This document shows positions 18,810 through 27,035 of a stretch of DNA of 64,000 nt, in pieces (the stretch's first letter is position 1; every line of letters begins with the position of its first letter). Source of the DNA: Betaproteobacteria bacterium (GTDB lineage: Bacteria > Pseudomonadota > Gammaproteobacteria > Burkholderiales > Burkholderiaceae_C). A program made the translations under genes and the position numbers. The stretch spans positions 62,001 to 126,000 of the forward strand of contig JADIZZ010000003.1 in assembly GCA_016704535.1 (NCBI GenBank), given 5' to 3'. A model generated the notes under the pieces. The model was not told the origin of the DNA. It made no database searches and saw only the letters and a program-made list of their open reading frames with translations.

Positions 18810-19295
18810 TCAGCGTTCGACGGCCGGGCTGCCGATGACGCGGGTGACGCGCTGCTCGAGTTCGGCATGCTGGAACATCGTCAGGTCGATCGGCGTGCTG
18901 TGCTTCAGCAGGCGCCGCGCCGCGTCGCCCAGTTCGGCCTTGAGCTCGCCGAGGAAGGGGTTGGACGCCAGCAGCACCAAGCCAGGGATGCGGTTGGCGA
19001 GCGCGGCCTCCTCGAGCGTCTGTGCGACCTCGTGCGCAAAGCGTTTGTGCTCGCGTTCGCGCGGGTCGGTGTGCGGGGCAAACGCCGTCGACGCATTACC
19101 CTTGAGTGCACGGCCGGGCCGGTCGTCGGTCAGTTCGGTGGCCTTCTGGCGGCTGGGCGTGTGCACGTGGTCGGCGATCTCGCGCAGCGCCTGGTTCTCG
19201 TCGTCGCGCTGGAAGATGCGCGCGCGTGCCGCATTGGCCACCACGACCCAATCGAGATCCCATTGCCCTTGTGTCGGCTTGGCTCGTGTCGTCAT
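18810..19295 (-). CDS. host attachment family protein
   Basis: 161 residues resembling the Host_attach family (named for Agrobacterium attachment genes), with WVVVANAARARIFQ at residues 15-28 and GLVLLASNPFLGELK near 103. The real cellular role is uncertain; homologues are often found beside stress and low-oxygen genes. A strong AGGAGAG lies 6 bases before the ATG. An FNR-like dyad with one altered base lies 120 bp upstream with a well-placed -10-like hexamer. Confidence 0.75.
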   Translation of the reverse strand: MTTRAKPTQGQWDLDWVVVANAARARIFQRDDENQALREIADHVHTPSRQKATELTDDRPGRALKGNASTAFAPHTDPREREHKRFAHEVAQTLEEAALANRIPGLVLLASNPFLGELKAELGDAARRLLKHSTPIDLTMFQHAELEQRVTRVIGSPAVER

Positions 19296-19386
19296 TCGAA
19301 CTCTCCTGCGGGATTACAGCCGGCCATACCCACCCGTTCCCCCTGCGCTTGCAACGGATGTCGCGTGGCGCGGCCACTTGCGCAGG

Positions 19387-19428
19387 AGTCTGGCCCAGGC
19401 CGCAGCCCGGTGCGTTGCGCGCACTCAA
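19387..19428 (-). promoter_or_regulatory. FNR-like promoter of host-attachment-family gene
   Basis: Minus strand TTGAGTGCGCGCAA (19415-19428) matches the dyad except for one base. The -10-like hexamer CAGACT starts 29.5 bp from the centre, the same geometry and nearly the same hexamer as the stress-protein promoter at 23223-23264. Confidence 0.5.
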
Positions 19429-19512
19429 TCGCACTGCGTGCCGAACGCAGGCGCCGTGACGCAGCTCAAGCGCGGGCGTGCGGCCTGCGCCAACATGCGG
19501 CTGCACGCCACC

Positions 19513-20136
19513 ATGGACATTGCCCCGCCCCGCGACGACCCGCACCCGCGCGGCGCCGCAGGCTCGGCCCGACTGTTCATCGCGCTGTGGCCGCCGCCTG
19601 CTCTGGCGGCGGCTCTGCACGCTCGCGGCGCACCGGCTAGGGTGCAGGCGCCGGGCCGTCGCGAAGCAGTGGGTCGGCTGCACCTCACGCTGCACTTTCT
19701 AGGGACCGTGCCGCGCGAGCGCCTGCCGGTGCTGAAGGAGGCGCTGTGTCTGCCCTTCAGGCCCTTCGAATTGCGTTTCGACGCCTTCACGCGCTGGCCG
19801 TCGGGCGTGGTGGTGGCCGAGCCGCTGTCGCAGCCACCGGGGCTGCACGCGTTGCACGCCGCGCTGGCGTCGGCGCTGGCCGTGCTGGGGCAGGGCACCG
19901 ACGCACGTGCCTTCCGCCCCCACGTGACGCTGGCACGGCGACACGCCGGCCCCTGGCCCGCCGCGCCCGCAGCTGCTGCGCCGCTGCGCTGGTGCGTGCG
20001 GCGCTACCGGCTCGTCGAATCGCTGCCCGGGCCACCGGTGCAGTACCGCGTGCTATTGATTTGCAGCGCGTGCGCCGCGGCTTCGATGCCCGGCCTTCGG
20101 ACAGCTGGCCGCGCCGACGCCGGCCAGACGGGTTGA
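19513..20136 (+). CDS. thpR: RNA 2',3'-cyclic phosphodiesterase (2H family)
   Basis: About 207 residues of the 2H phosphoesterase (LigT/ThpR) family, which opens 2',3'-cyclic phosphates on RNA. Both catalytic HxTx motifs are present: HLTLHFLG near residue 60 and HVTLARR near residue 138, preceded by LFIALWPPPAL. Starts at 19495 or 19513 are possible; the frame is open far upstream only because of high GC. The C-terminal tail (from about residue 180) is longer than usual and looks non-conserved. Confidence 0.8.
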   Translation: MDIAPPRDDPHPRGAAGSARLFIALWPPPALAAALHARGAPARVQAPGRREAVGRLHLTLHFLGTVPRERLPVLKEALCLPFRPFELRFDAFTRWPSGVVVAEPLSQPPGLHALHAALASALAVLGQGTDARAFRPHVTLARRHAGPWPAAPAAAAPLRWCVRRYRLVESLPGPPVQYRVLLICSACAAASMPGLRTAGRADAGQTG

Positions 20137-20157
20137 TCCAGCGTCGAGAGTCGCGCG

Positions 20158-21117
20158 TCAAGTGCTGGCGCTGGCGTCCGCCGCCGCAGCGCAGAGGTGG
20201 ACGCGTGCCCGCCCATGCTGCTTGGCCAGGTACATCGCGGCGTCGGCCGCGCGCATGAGCCCGGCGGCATCGCCGGCGTCGCCCGGGAAGAGCGCGATGC
20301 CGATGCTGGCCGACACGTGCAGCCCGTGGCCGTCGATTTCGAAACGCGGCGCCAGGTCGGCCAGGATGCCTTGCGCGACGGCGATGGCGTCGTCGCCCGA
20401 CCTCAGGTCCTCGATCACCGCGACGAATTCGTCGCCGCCCAGCCGGGCGACGATGTCCTCGGTACGCAAGGCATGCCGCAGGCGCTGCGCGAAGGCGCCG
20501 AGCAGCGCGTCGCCGACGGCGTGGCCCAGGCTGTCGTTGACACGCTTGAAGTGGTCGATGTCGATGAACATCAGCGCCATCGGCCGCGCATGACGCTGCG
20601 CGCGTGCCATGCAGCGCTGCAACTCGTCGGCCAGCAGCGCTCGGTTGGGCAGCCCGGTCAGTGCATCGTGCTGCGCCTGGTGACGCAACGCATCCTGCTC
20701 GCGCTTGAGGGCGCTGATGTCGGTGAAGGTGAAGACATAACGCTGCACCTCGCCCGCATCGTCTCGCAGCGCGTCTACGCGCATCCAGGCCGGCCAGTGC
20801 CGCCCGTCGCCGTGACGCAGTGTCACTTCCAACTCGCAGGGGACGGCCGTCCGTGCACACGCTGCAGGCTCGCCGTCGAGCGCGGTGCCGCACAGATCGG
20901 CCGGCGTCAGGCCGATGGCTTCGGCATAGGCATCGTTTACGGCGACGATGTGCAGTTCGGTGTCGGAGATGACGATGCCCGCACCCGTGGCGAGGAAGGC
21001 GCAAGCCATCTCCTGGACCGGGTCGGCCCCACACGGTCCGCCCGGGACCAGTGAAGCATGAGCGATCAGCCCCACCCTGTTGGCACGATCCGCGTCGTCG
21101 AAAGCACTGTCTTGCAT
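20158..21117 (-). CDS. PAS-GGDEF diguanylate cyclase
   Basis: 319 residues. An N-terminal PAS domain (about 35-145, with GAGIVISDTELHIVAVN) precedes a GGDEF domain (about 160-310) with an intact active-site RLGGDEF and the RTED inhibitory I-site upstream of it. It should therefore make cyclic di-GMP under product inhibition. There are no membrane segments, so it is cytoplasmic. A perfect FNR-type dyad lies 36 bp upstream of the ATG, which suggests oxygen-dependent expression. No good ribosome site precedes 21117, so the true start may be further inside. Confidence 0.85.
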   Translation of the reverse strand: MQDSAFDDADRANRVGLIAHASLVPGGPCGADPVQEMACAFLATGAGIVISDTELHIVAVNDAYAEAIGLTPADLCGTALDGEPAACARTAVPCELEVTLRHGDGRHWPAWMRVDALRDDAGEVQRYVFTFTDISALKREQDALRHQAQHDALTGLPNRALLADELQRCMARAQRHARPMALMFIDIDHFKRVNDSLGHAVGDALLGAFAQRLRHALRTEDIVARLGGDEFVAVIEDLRSGDDAIAVAQGILADLAPRFEIDGHGLHVSASIGIALFPGDAGDAAGLMRAADAAMYLAKQHGRARVHLCAAAADASAST

Positions 21118-21152
21118 TGTGGACAGGTTGGTCCATGCGCGCCCCGCGCCGG

Positions 21153-21166
21153 TTGAGCTCGCTCAA
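21153..21166 (-). promoter_or_regulatory. FNR-type dyad upstream of diguanylate cyclase gene
   Basis: Perfect dyad TTGAGCGAGCTCAA on the minus strand. The centre is 42 bp from the annotated ATG, so a class II promoter would start transcription at or inside that codon. CACAAT (21121-21116), 38.5 bp from the centre, is the best -10-like hexamer. Confidence 0.5.
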
Positions 21167-21232
21167 CGGTGCGGGACTTCGAAGCGTTGTCCACGGCCGC
21201 CTGGCGGCTGGGCCTCAAAGGCGTCACGGGCT

Positions 21233-22690
21233 TCAGGGCGAAGCCGGTGCTCGACGCTGTGCTGCAGGGCGCGGCGCCGGCGTCGACGGGCTGCCCGGCA
21301 GGGCGATCACCCGGCGCAGCTTGCCGCTGAGCGCGTCGGCGCACGGGCCCTGGTGACCGCGCAAGATGTGCACGCCCTGCACGCCGTGCTGCTGCAGGAA
21401 GTTCTGCAGCGCCGCGGTGCAGCGCGCGCAGGCGGCGGCGGGGTCGGCCGCGAGCGGCGAGCCCGGGCTTCCCGGCGCCAACCGCAGTTCCAGCGTGTGG
21501 TCGTTCAGCTGCAGCAGTTGGAATTGCGTCACGCCGCCAGCTTCCTCGATCACGGTCTCCAGTGCCAGCGGCAGCAGCACCGCGCGCCGTCCACCTGCCG
21601 CGGGCAGCACCAGCGTATCGTCGGCGCGGCCCTGCACTTCGATGGCCGGGAAGCGGCTGCCGCAGGCGCAGGGCGTGGCCAGGAAGCGCACGCTGTCGGT
21701 CAGCACGTAGCGCAGCAGCGGCTGGGTGCGGTTGGCCAGGTTGGTCAGCGCCACGGTGTGCGCGTCCTCGCCGGGCGCCACGGGCCGGCCCTGGCGGTCC
21801 AGCGTCTCCAGCACCACCCAGTCGTCGTTCAGGTGCAGTTGCCCCAGCGGGCAGGCGCAGGCGATGGAGTAACACTCCGACGCACCGTAGTTGTTGCGCA
21901 CCGGGCAGGCGAAGCTGCGGCCCAGCACCAAGCGCTGTGCCGCCGAGAGCTGCTCACCGCCCAGCCACAGTTCGTCCAGCCGCAGGTGCAGGTCGCCGGC
22001 CTGTTGCAGTGCGGCCAGCGCGACGGCACAGCTGGGGTAGGTGACCAGCACCTGCGGCGACATCGCCTGCAGCGCCTCGGCCAGCGCCGGCAGCGGCGTC
22101 AGCACCGAGAACACCTCCATGCGCGGCGCCCACGGCGCCCAGGCCAGACGCCGCAGCCGCTCGACACTGGCCACACCGGCGAAGTGGCCGCCGGTGGCGC
22201 CGACGTAGGCGAAGCGGCGCCCGATACCCCACAGGCCCATCGGGTGGGCCGGGCCGCGCAGGCGCAAGGTATCGATCGCGTCGTAGGCCGCCAGGCTGGC
22301 GGCGTCCTGCACGAAGATGCCGGGCTCGCCGCTGGTGCCGGAGCTCGACCACACGAGGTAGCGCCCGAGCCAGGCATCGCTGAGCGCTTCTGGGTCGGCC
22401 AGGATGGCTTCGGCGCCTTCGCGTGTGATGGCACGGTCGGTGGCCCAGTCGTCGAAATCGCGCATCAGTTCGGTCTTGGTCACCGGCTCCAGTTCGGCCA
22501 GCGCACCGGCGCCGCCCCAGCGGCGCCGGTACAGCGGCGAGTCGCGCTGCGCCACGTCCATCAGCGCAGCCAGGCGCCTTTCGCGCAAGGGCCAACCCCA
22601 GGTGCGCCGGTCCAGATTCGCCAGCGTGGTCTCGTTGTAGGCCTGCATCCAGGCCCACCCATCGAAGGGGGGTGCGGGGTGCCGGGTCAT
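21233..22690 (-). CDS. PaaK/CapK-like adenylate-forming enzyme
   Basis: About 485 residues. The adenylate-forming core has the phosphate loop SSSGTSGEPGIF (near residue 118), NNYGASECYS (near 275) and a C-terminal LSGKLRRV carrying the likely catalytic lysine. It resembles phenylacetate-CoA ligase and the CapK group that activates acyl or aryl acids. No phenylacetate pathway genes are nearby, so the substrate is unknown. The ATG at 22690 (MTRHPAPPFDGW) is preferred to an upstream in-frame ATG. It is tail-to-head with the stress protein gene to its right on the same strand. Confidence 0.75.
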   Translation of the reverse strand: MTRHPAPPFDGWAWMQAYNETTLANLDRRTWGWPLRERRLAALMDVAQRDSPLYRRRWGGAGALAELEPVTKTELMRDFDDWATDRAITREGAEAILADPEALSDAWLGRYLVWSSSGTSGEPGIFVQDAASLAAYDAIDTLRLRGPAHPMGLWGIGRRFAYVGATGGHFAGVASVERLRRLAWAPWAPRMEVFSVLTPLPALAEALQAMSPQVLVTYPSCAVALAALQQAGDLHLRLDELWLGGEQLSAAQRLVLGRSFACPVRNNYGASECYSIACACPLGQLHLNDDWVVLETLDRQGRPVAPGEDAHTVALTNLANRTQPLLRYVLTDSVRFLATPCACGSRFPAIEVQGRADDTLVLPAAGGRRAVLLPLALETVIEEAGGVTQFQLLQLNDHTLELRLAPGSPGSPLAADPAAACARCTAALQNFLQQHGVQGVHILRGHQGPCADALSGKLRRVIALPGSPSTPAPRPAAQRRAPASP

Positions 22691-22752
22691 GGCCGGGGTG
22701 CGAGGTGGCACGCCAGCCGGCACCCGCTTCGGTGCCGGCCGCCATGCGGGCC

Positions 22753-23181
22753 TTACTTCACCAGCAGCACCGGCACCGCAGCCAGGTGCACCACCCGCTG
22801 CGCGACCGAGCCCAGCAACAACCCGCCCAGGGCGCTGCGCCCGTGGGTGCCGATGAGAATCATGTCGACACCCAGGGCGGTGGCCGCGCGGGCAATTTCC
22901 TTCGCCGCCAGCCCCACCTCGGCCTGCGTCCTGACCTGCGTCAGCCCGGCCTCGCGGGCCGACGCTACGGCCGTCTCGAGCAGGGCCGACTGCTGCTGCT
23001 GCAGCGCGAACTCCACGGCCTGGGCGTCAAGTGGCGGGTATTGGTCGCTATAGATCGGCACGTCGCGCACGTGCACCAGCACGACGTCCAGGCCGACGGT
23101 CTGGGGCTGCAGCCGGGCTGCGGCCTCGATGGCACGCTGGGCATGCGCCGAGCCGTCCACCGCGATGAGAAGTTTCAACAT
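22753..23181 (-). CDS. universal stress protein (single UspA domain)
   Basis: 142 residues. It starts MLKLLIAVDGSAHA and ends with the nucleotide-binding pattern GTHGRSALGGLLLGSVAQ, so it probably binds ATP. The frame extends upstream to 23373, but the ATG at 23181 has AAAGGGGG in front and begins the domain. An FNR-type promoter lies 35-80 bp upstream, back to back with one for the DUF2934 gene. Confidence 0.9.
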   Translation of the reverse strand: MLKLLIAVDGSAHAQRAIEAAARLQPQTVGLDVVLVHVRDVPIYSDQYPPLDAQAVEFALQQQQSALLETAVASAREAGLTQVRTQAEVGLAAKEIARAATALGVDMILIGTHGRSALGGLLLGSVAQRVVHLAAVPVLLVK

Positions 23182-23222
23182 CGGGGCCCCCTTTCTGCAA
23201 CGTGGCGGGACTGCCGCAATCG

Positions 23223-23264
23223 ACTCTGGACCTGCCCGGCAGGGGCGGGATTGACCGCGCTCAA
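23223..23264 (-). promoter_or_regulatory. FNR-type promoter of universal stress protein gene
   Basis: Perfect dyad on the minus strand, TTGAGCGCGGTCAA (23251-23264). The -10-like CAGAGT starts at 23228, 29.5 bp from the centre; predicted start is about 23216, giving a 35-nt leader. Confidence 0.7.
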
Positions 23265-23359
23265 TGCGCGGTGCGGGGCGCGGTGCATCGTGCCGGTGCA
23301 GCAGGGCCGCCGACGGCTCGATGGCGCCTGGCAACGATGCACGGCAAGGGCGCCCCAGA

Positions 23360-23400
23360 TTGAGCCTGCGCAACCCCCGGCTCTGGCACGCCGCTAGCTT
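23360..23400 (+). promoter_or_regulatory. FNR-type promoter of DUF2934 gene
   Basis: TTGAGCCTGCGCAA (23360-23373), one base off the dyad consensus. The -10-like TAGCTT (23395-23400) is exactly 28.5 bp from the centre. It is divergent from the stress-protein promoter in the same 278-bp gap. Confidence 0.6.
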
Positions 23401-23459
23401 GCCGGTGAAGGAGTGGGGCGGGCGTCCGTCCTGCCAGTTCGTGACCCAGGAGCCTGCCT

Positions 23460-23798
23460 ATGCCCAGCAAGACCACCCCCCCAGCCGCCAACCCAAGCCC
23501 GCGGACCAAGACCGCGGCGGCGCCCGCGGCGAAGCCGCGCAAGGCCGTGAAGACCACGAAGGCAACGCAGCCCGAGGCACCAGGCGCCACCGAGCCGGCA
23601 CCGCTGCTGGAGCTCGACCTGTCGGCGGGCCCGGCCTTGCTGGAGGGCCCGACGCGCGAGCAGATGATCCGCGCCCGCGCCTACGAACTCTACGAGCGCA
23701 ACGGCTGTGTCGACGGCCGCGAACTCGAGGATTGGCTGGCGGCCGAGGCCGAGGTCGGTGCGCTCATGACCGAGGACCGCACGCGCCCGGCAGCCTGA
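23460..23798 (+). CDS. DUF2934 domain protein
   Basis: 112 residues. The first ~50 are Lys/Ala/Pro/Thr-rich and histone-H1-like, so probably disordered and positively charged. The C-terminal part IRARAYELYERNGCVDGRELEDWL is the DUF2934 motif. Function is unknown; such proteins are common in low-oxygen or PHA-linked clusters of betaproteobacteria. The basic tail could bind DNA or PHA granules, which is inference only. Confidence 0.75.
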   Translation: MPSKTTPPAANPSPRTKTAAAPAAKPRKAVKTTKATQPEAPGATEPAPLLELDLSAGPALLEGPTREQMIRARAYELYERNGCVDGRELEDWLAAEAEVGALMTEDRTRPAA

Positions 23799-23867
23799 CG
23801 CACCGGCGGTAAGGCCGGCGACGGCAGCCCCGCTGTCGCCGCGTTGGCGCGCCGCCGGTCTGGGCTG

Positions 23868-23887
23868 GCTTTGCGCCAGCGCAAAGC
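23868..23887. repeat. perfect 9-bp inverted repeat between DUF2934 and SDR genes
   Basis: GCTTTGCGC and GCGCAAAGC are separated by CA. It could form a terminator-like hairpin without a T-run. Its core, TTGC-N6-GCAA, also resembles a doubly altered FNR dyad. The choice is open. Confidence 0.4.
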
Positions 23888-23983
23888 AGGTCGAATCTCT
23901 TGCGCCGGCGCACTGCGGTGTCAGGTTCCCTTTCCGGCAGCGGGTCAGAATGCTGCGGTGCAACACAAACTGCCGGAGGTTCC

Positions 23984-24799
23984 ATGGAATTCCTGAACAG
24001 GGTCGCAGTGATCACGGGTGGCGGCAGCGGCATCGGCCGCGCGGTGGCTGCCGCGATGGCCAGGCGCGACGTCACGGCCGTCGCGCTCGTCGACATGAGC
24101 GAGGCCGTGGAAGACGTCGCCGAGAAGCTCAACACCGAGGCCGGTCGCGTCTTCGCGATCCCCTTCCAGGGCGACACGACCGACGAGAAGTTCCGCGCGT
24201 CCGTCTTCGACGCCATCAGCCGCAAGTACGGCACCGTGTCACTGTGCGTGCCGGCCGCGGGCATCACCCGCGACGACCTGGCCGTGCGCGTGGACAAGAA
24301 CACCGGCAAGGCGCGCATCTACCCGGTGGAGTTGTTCAAGCAGGTGGTCGACGTGAACCTCATCGCGCCGGTGTACTGGGCGCTCGAGATGATCGGGCGC
24401 GTGGCCGAGGAACGCGCTGCCAAGGGCCTGAAACGCTGGACGCCCGAAGAAGGCATGCAGGGCTCGGTGGTTTTCATCGGCTCGATCTCGTCGCAGGGCA
24501 ACCGCGGCCAGATCTCGTATGCCAGCACCAAGGCCGGCCTGGAAGGCGCCGCGGCCACCATAATGAAAGAGGCCATGTACTACGGCGTGCGCTGCAGCGT
24601 CATCCACCCCGGCTTCACCGATACGCCGATGGTGCGCGCGATGGGTGCCGACTACGTGGCCAAGAACATCCTGCCCTTCACGCAGTTGGGGCGGCTGATC
24701 CAGCCGGCCGAGATCGCCGACGCGATCTGCTTCATGCTCGCAAATTCGGCCGTCAGCGGCGAACTCTGGGTCGACGCCGGCTGGCACGCACCGGCCTAG
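23984..24799 (+). CDS. short-chain dehydrogenase/reductase
   Basis: 271 residues, classical SDR fold. The nucleotide-binding TGGGSGIG is at residues 10-17, and the catalytic region SISSQGNRGQISYASTKAG supplies Ser, Tyr and Lys (about 165-185). A GGAGG lies just before the ATG. It stands 59 bp upstream of a PHA synthase gene and is probably co-transcribed, so it may supply hydroxyacyl-CoA like PhaB. It is longer than PhaB in the region before the catalytic Ser (about residues 100-160), so the substrate is uncertain. Confidence 0.8.
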   Translation: MEFLNRVAVITGGGSGIGRAVAAAMARRDVTAVALVDMSEAVEDVAEKLNTEAGRVFAIPFQGDTTDEKFRASVFDAISRKYGTVSLCVPAAGITRDDLAVRVDKNTGKARIYPVELFKQVVDVNLIAPVYWALEMIGRVAEERAAKGLKRWTPEEGMQGSVVFIGSISSQGNRGQISYASTKAGLEGAAATIMKEAMYYGVRCSVIHPGFTDTPMVRAMGADYVAKNILPFTQLGRLIQPAEIADAICFMLANSAVSGELWVDAGWHAPA

Positions 24800-24858
24800 C
24801 GTGCCGCAGCGCGAAGAGACACGACGCAGGACAGACACCCCCGCAACGAGGCGCAGCC

Positions 24859-26604
24859 ATGAACGACACCCCCAAGCCCGCCCCCACCACGCAGGACGTC
24901 GATCGCGATTTCCGCGCGCAGGTGGCGCAGATGACCGCCGGTCTCGCCCCCACGGCCTTCACCACCGCCTGGGCGGACTGGCTCTCGCACTTCGCACAGT
25001 CGCCGTCCAAGCAGCGTGAGCTGCAGCACGACGCGGTGGTGCGCGCGGGTGACACCTGGATGTTCGCGCTGCGCGCGCTGGCCGGGGCGCCGACGTCGCC
25101 CGCCGAAGGCCTGAACGGTGAAGCCGATCGGCGTTTCGCGGGCGAAGCCTGGTCGCAGTTCCCGTTCAACGTGCTGGCACGCGCCTACCAGAACAACGTG
25201 GCCCTGATGAACGAGGCCGTGCATGGCGTCAGCGGCGTGAGCGAGTACCACACGCAGCTGCTCGAGTTCGCGGTGCGTCTGCTGGCCGACTCGACATCGC
25301 CGTCGAACAGCCTGCTGTCGAACCCGGAACTGCTGGCGCAGACGAAGGAGGAGCAGGGGCAGAACCTGGTGCGCGGCTTCCAGAACATGATCGAGGACCT
25401 GGGGCGCACGCTGGAAGGCGCCGCCCCGGCAGGCACCGATGAATTCGAGGTCGGCAGGAACGTCGCGGTGACGCCGGGCCAGGTCGTGTTCCGCAACGAG
25501 CTGATCGAGCTCATCCAGTACACGCCGACCACGCCCTCGGTCCATGCCGAGCCGGTGCTCATCGTGCCGGCCTGGATCATGAAGTACTACATCCTGGACC
25601 TGAGCCCGCGCAACTCGCTGGTCAAGTACCTCGTCGACCAGGGCCACACGGTGTTCATGATGTCGTGGAAGAACCCCGACGAGAACGACCGCGACCTCGG
25701 CATGGACGACTACGTCGAGAAGGGCTTCCGCGCCGCGCTCGACGCCGTCACCGCCATCGTGCCCAAGCGCAAGGTCCACGCCGTGGGCTACTGCATCGGC
25801 GGCACCCTGCTGACCATCGGCGCAGCCGCGCTGGGGCGCGAGAAGGACGAGCGGCTGGCCTCGATCACGATGTTCGCCGCGCAGACCGACTTCTCCGAGC
25901 CCGGCGAGCTGGCGTTCTTCATCAACCCCAGCCAGCTGGCCATGCTGGAAGCCACGATGCACAAGAAGGGCGTGCTCGAGAGCAAGCAGATGGGCGGCGC
26001 CTTCGCGATGCTGCGCGCACGCGACCTGCTCTGGCAGCCCATCATCAACCAGTACGTCAAGGGCCAGCGCGAACGCATGATCGACCTCATGGCCTGGAAT
26101 GCCGACGGCACACGCATGCCCTGGCGCATGCATTCGGAATACCTCTACCGGCTCTACCTCGACAACGAACTGGCCACCAACCGCTTCCCGGTGGGCGGCA
26201 AGACCATTCGCCTGTCCGACATCGGCGTGCCGATGTTCGTGGTGGGCACCGAGGCCGATCACGTCGCGCCGTGGAAGTCGGTCTACAAGGTCGACAACCT
26301 CGTGCGTTCGGACGACCTCACCTTCCTGCTCACCGCCAGTGGCCACAACGCCGGCATCATTGCCGGCCCGGTGCACCCAAAACGCCACTACCGCATGCGC
26401 ACGCGCCGGCTGGCCGACCCGCACCTGGCCCCGGAAGACTGGCTGGAGGCCGCGCCGAAGTCCGATGGCTCCTGGTGGCCGGCCTGGCAGCAATGGCTCG
26501 CCGGGCATTCCAGCGGCAAGACCAAGCCGCCCGCGGTGGGTGCGCCGGCCAAGGGTCTGCCGGCTTTGGGCGAGGCACCGGGCGAATACGTCAAGCAGCG
26601 CTAA
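24859..26604 (+). CDS. phaC: class I-type poly(3-hydroxyalkanoate) synthase
   Basis: 581 residues. The synthase lipase-like box GYCIGG carries the active-site Cys (near residue 310), and FVVGTEADHVAPW and SGHNAGI hold the expected Asp and His. It polymerises hydroxyacyl-CoA at granule surfaces, storing carbon and reducing power. Neither phaA nor a phasin gene is next to it, so it may be an extra, stress-linked synthase beside a phaCAB operon elsewhere. It follows the SDR gene and lies inside the low-oxygen island, but has no dyad directly in front. Confidence 0.9.
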   Translation: MNDTPKPAPTTQDVDRDFRAQVAQMTAGLAPTAFTTAWADWLSHFAQSPSKQRELQHDAVVRAGDTWMFALRALAGAPTSPAEGLNGEADRRFAGEAWSQFPFNVLARAYQNNVALMNEAVHGVSGVSEYHTQLLEFAVRLLADSTSPSNSLLSNPELLAQTKEEQGQNLVRGFQNMIEDLGRTLEGAAPAGTDEFEVGRNVAVTPGQVVFRNELIELIQYTPTTPSVHAEPVLIVPAWIMKYYILDLSPRNSLVKYLVDQGHTVFMMSWKNPDENDRDLGMDDYVEKGFRAALDAVTAIVPKRKVHAVGYCIGGTLLTIGAAALGREKDERLASITMFAAQTDFSEPGELAFFINPSQLAMLEATMHKKGVLESKQMGGAFAMLRARDLLWQPIINQYVKGQRERMIDLMAWNADGTRMPWRMHSEYLYRLYLDNELATNRFPVGGKTIRLSDIGVPMFVVGTEADHVAPWKSVYKVDNLVRSDDLTFLLTASGHNAGIIAGPVHPKRHYRMRTRRLADPHLAPEDWLEAAPKSDGSWWPAWQQWLAGHSSGKTKPPAVGAPAKGLPALGEAPGEYVKQR

Positions 26605-26953
26605 CGGGCGTCAAAGGCCAGGAGGCCCGCCCGCTGGCAGGTGAGCGTGCCGGGCGCTGCCTGAGCACGGTGCCTGAGCGCACCACCCAGCCGGCCTGAA
26701 CTGCCGCAACGGGCGGCGCGCATAAGGTCTGGCCGCCACTCGCGAACAACCCGGTGGACCAGGGGCCGCCCGTAGGCATGCGGCAGGCCATTCCTGCGCG
26801 GGCAAGGGCCTCTGCGTGGGCCCCGGCTTCCCGACGGCGTCGTCCTGGGCAGCCAGGCCGCGCGTGATGTCCGTCGTGCGCCCGGTTCCCCGAGGCGTAG
26901 CGGGGCCGCAGGGACCGGGCTTCGAGTAACTGCCAGGCTTGCGGGCGAGAACA
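26605..26953. other. non-coding stretch downstream of phaC
   Basis: About 350 bp with no credible gene on either strand. The only clear structure is a hairpin at 26880-26920: outer stem GCCCGGT/ACCGGGC, inner stem CCCCG/CGGGG, no T-run. It might end the phaC transcript. Confidence 0.4.
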
Positions 26954-26991
26954 TTGCGCCCGCTCAAGCCCCTACACGGTTTCGCTAGCTA
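26954..26991 (+). promoter_or_regulatory. FNR-like dyad upstream of universal stress protein gene
   Basis: TTGCGCCCGCTCAA (26954-26967), one base off the dyad. TAGCTA (26986-26991) follows about 25.5 bp from the centre, within the same CGCTAGCT context seen at the DUF2934 promoter. Its spacing is less ideal than at the other sites. Confidence 0.45.
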
Positions 26992-27035
26992 CCTTCATAC
27001 GTGATCGAACAGCAGACCTTGAACACGCGGAGGCG

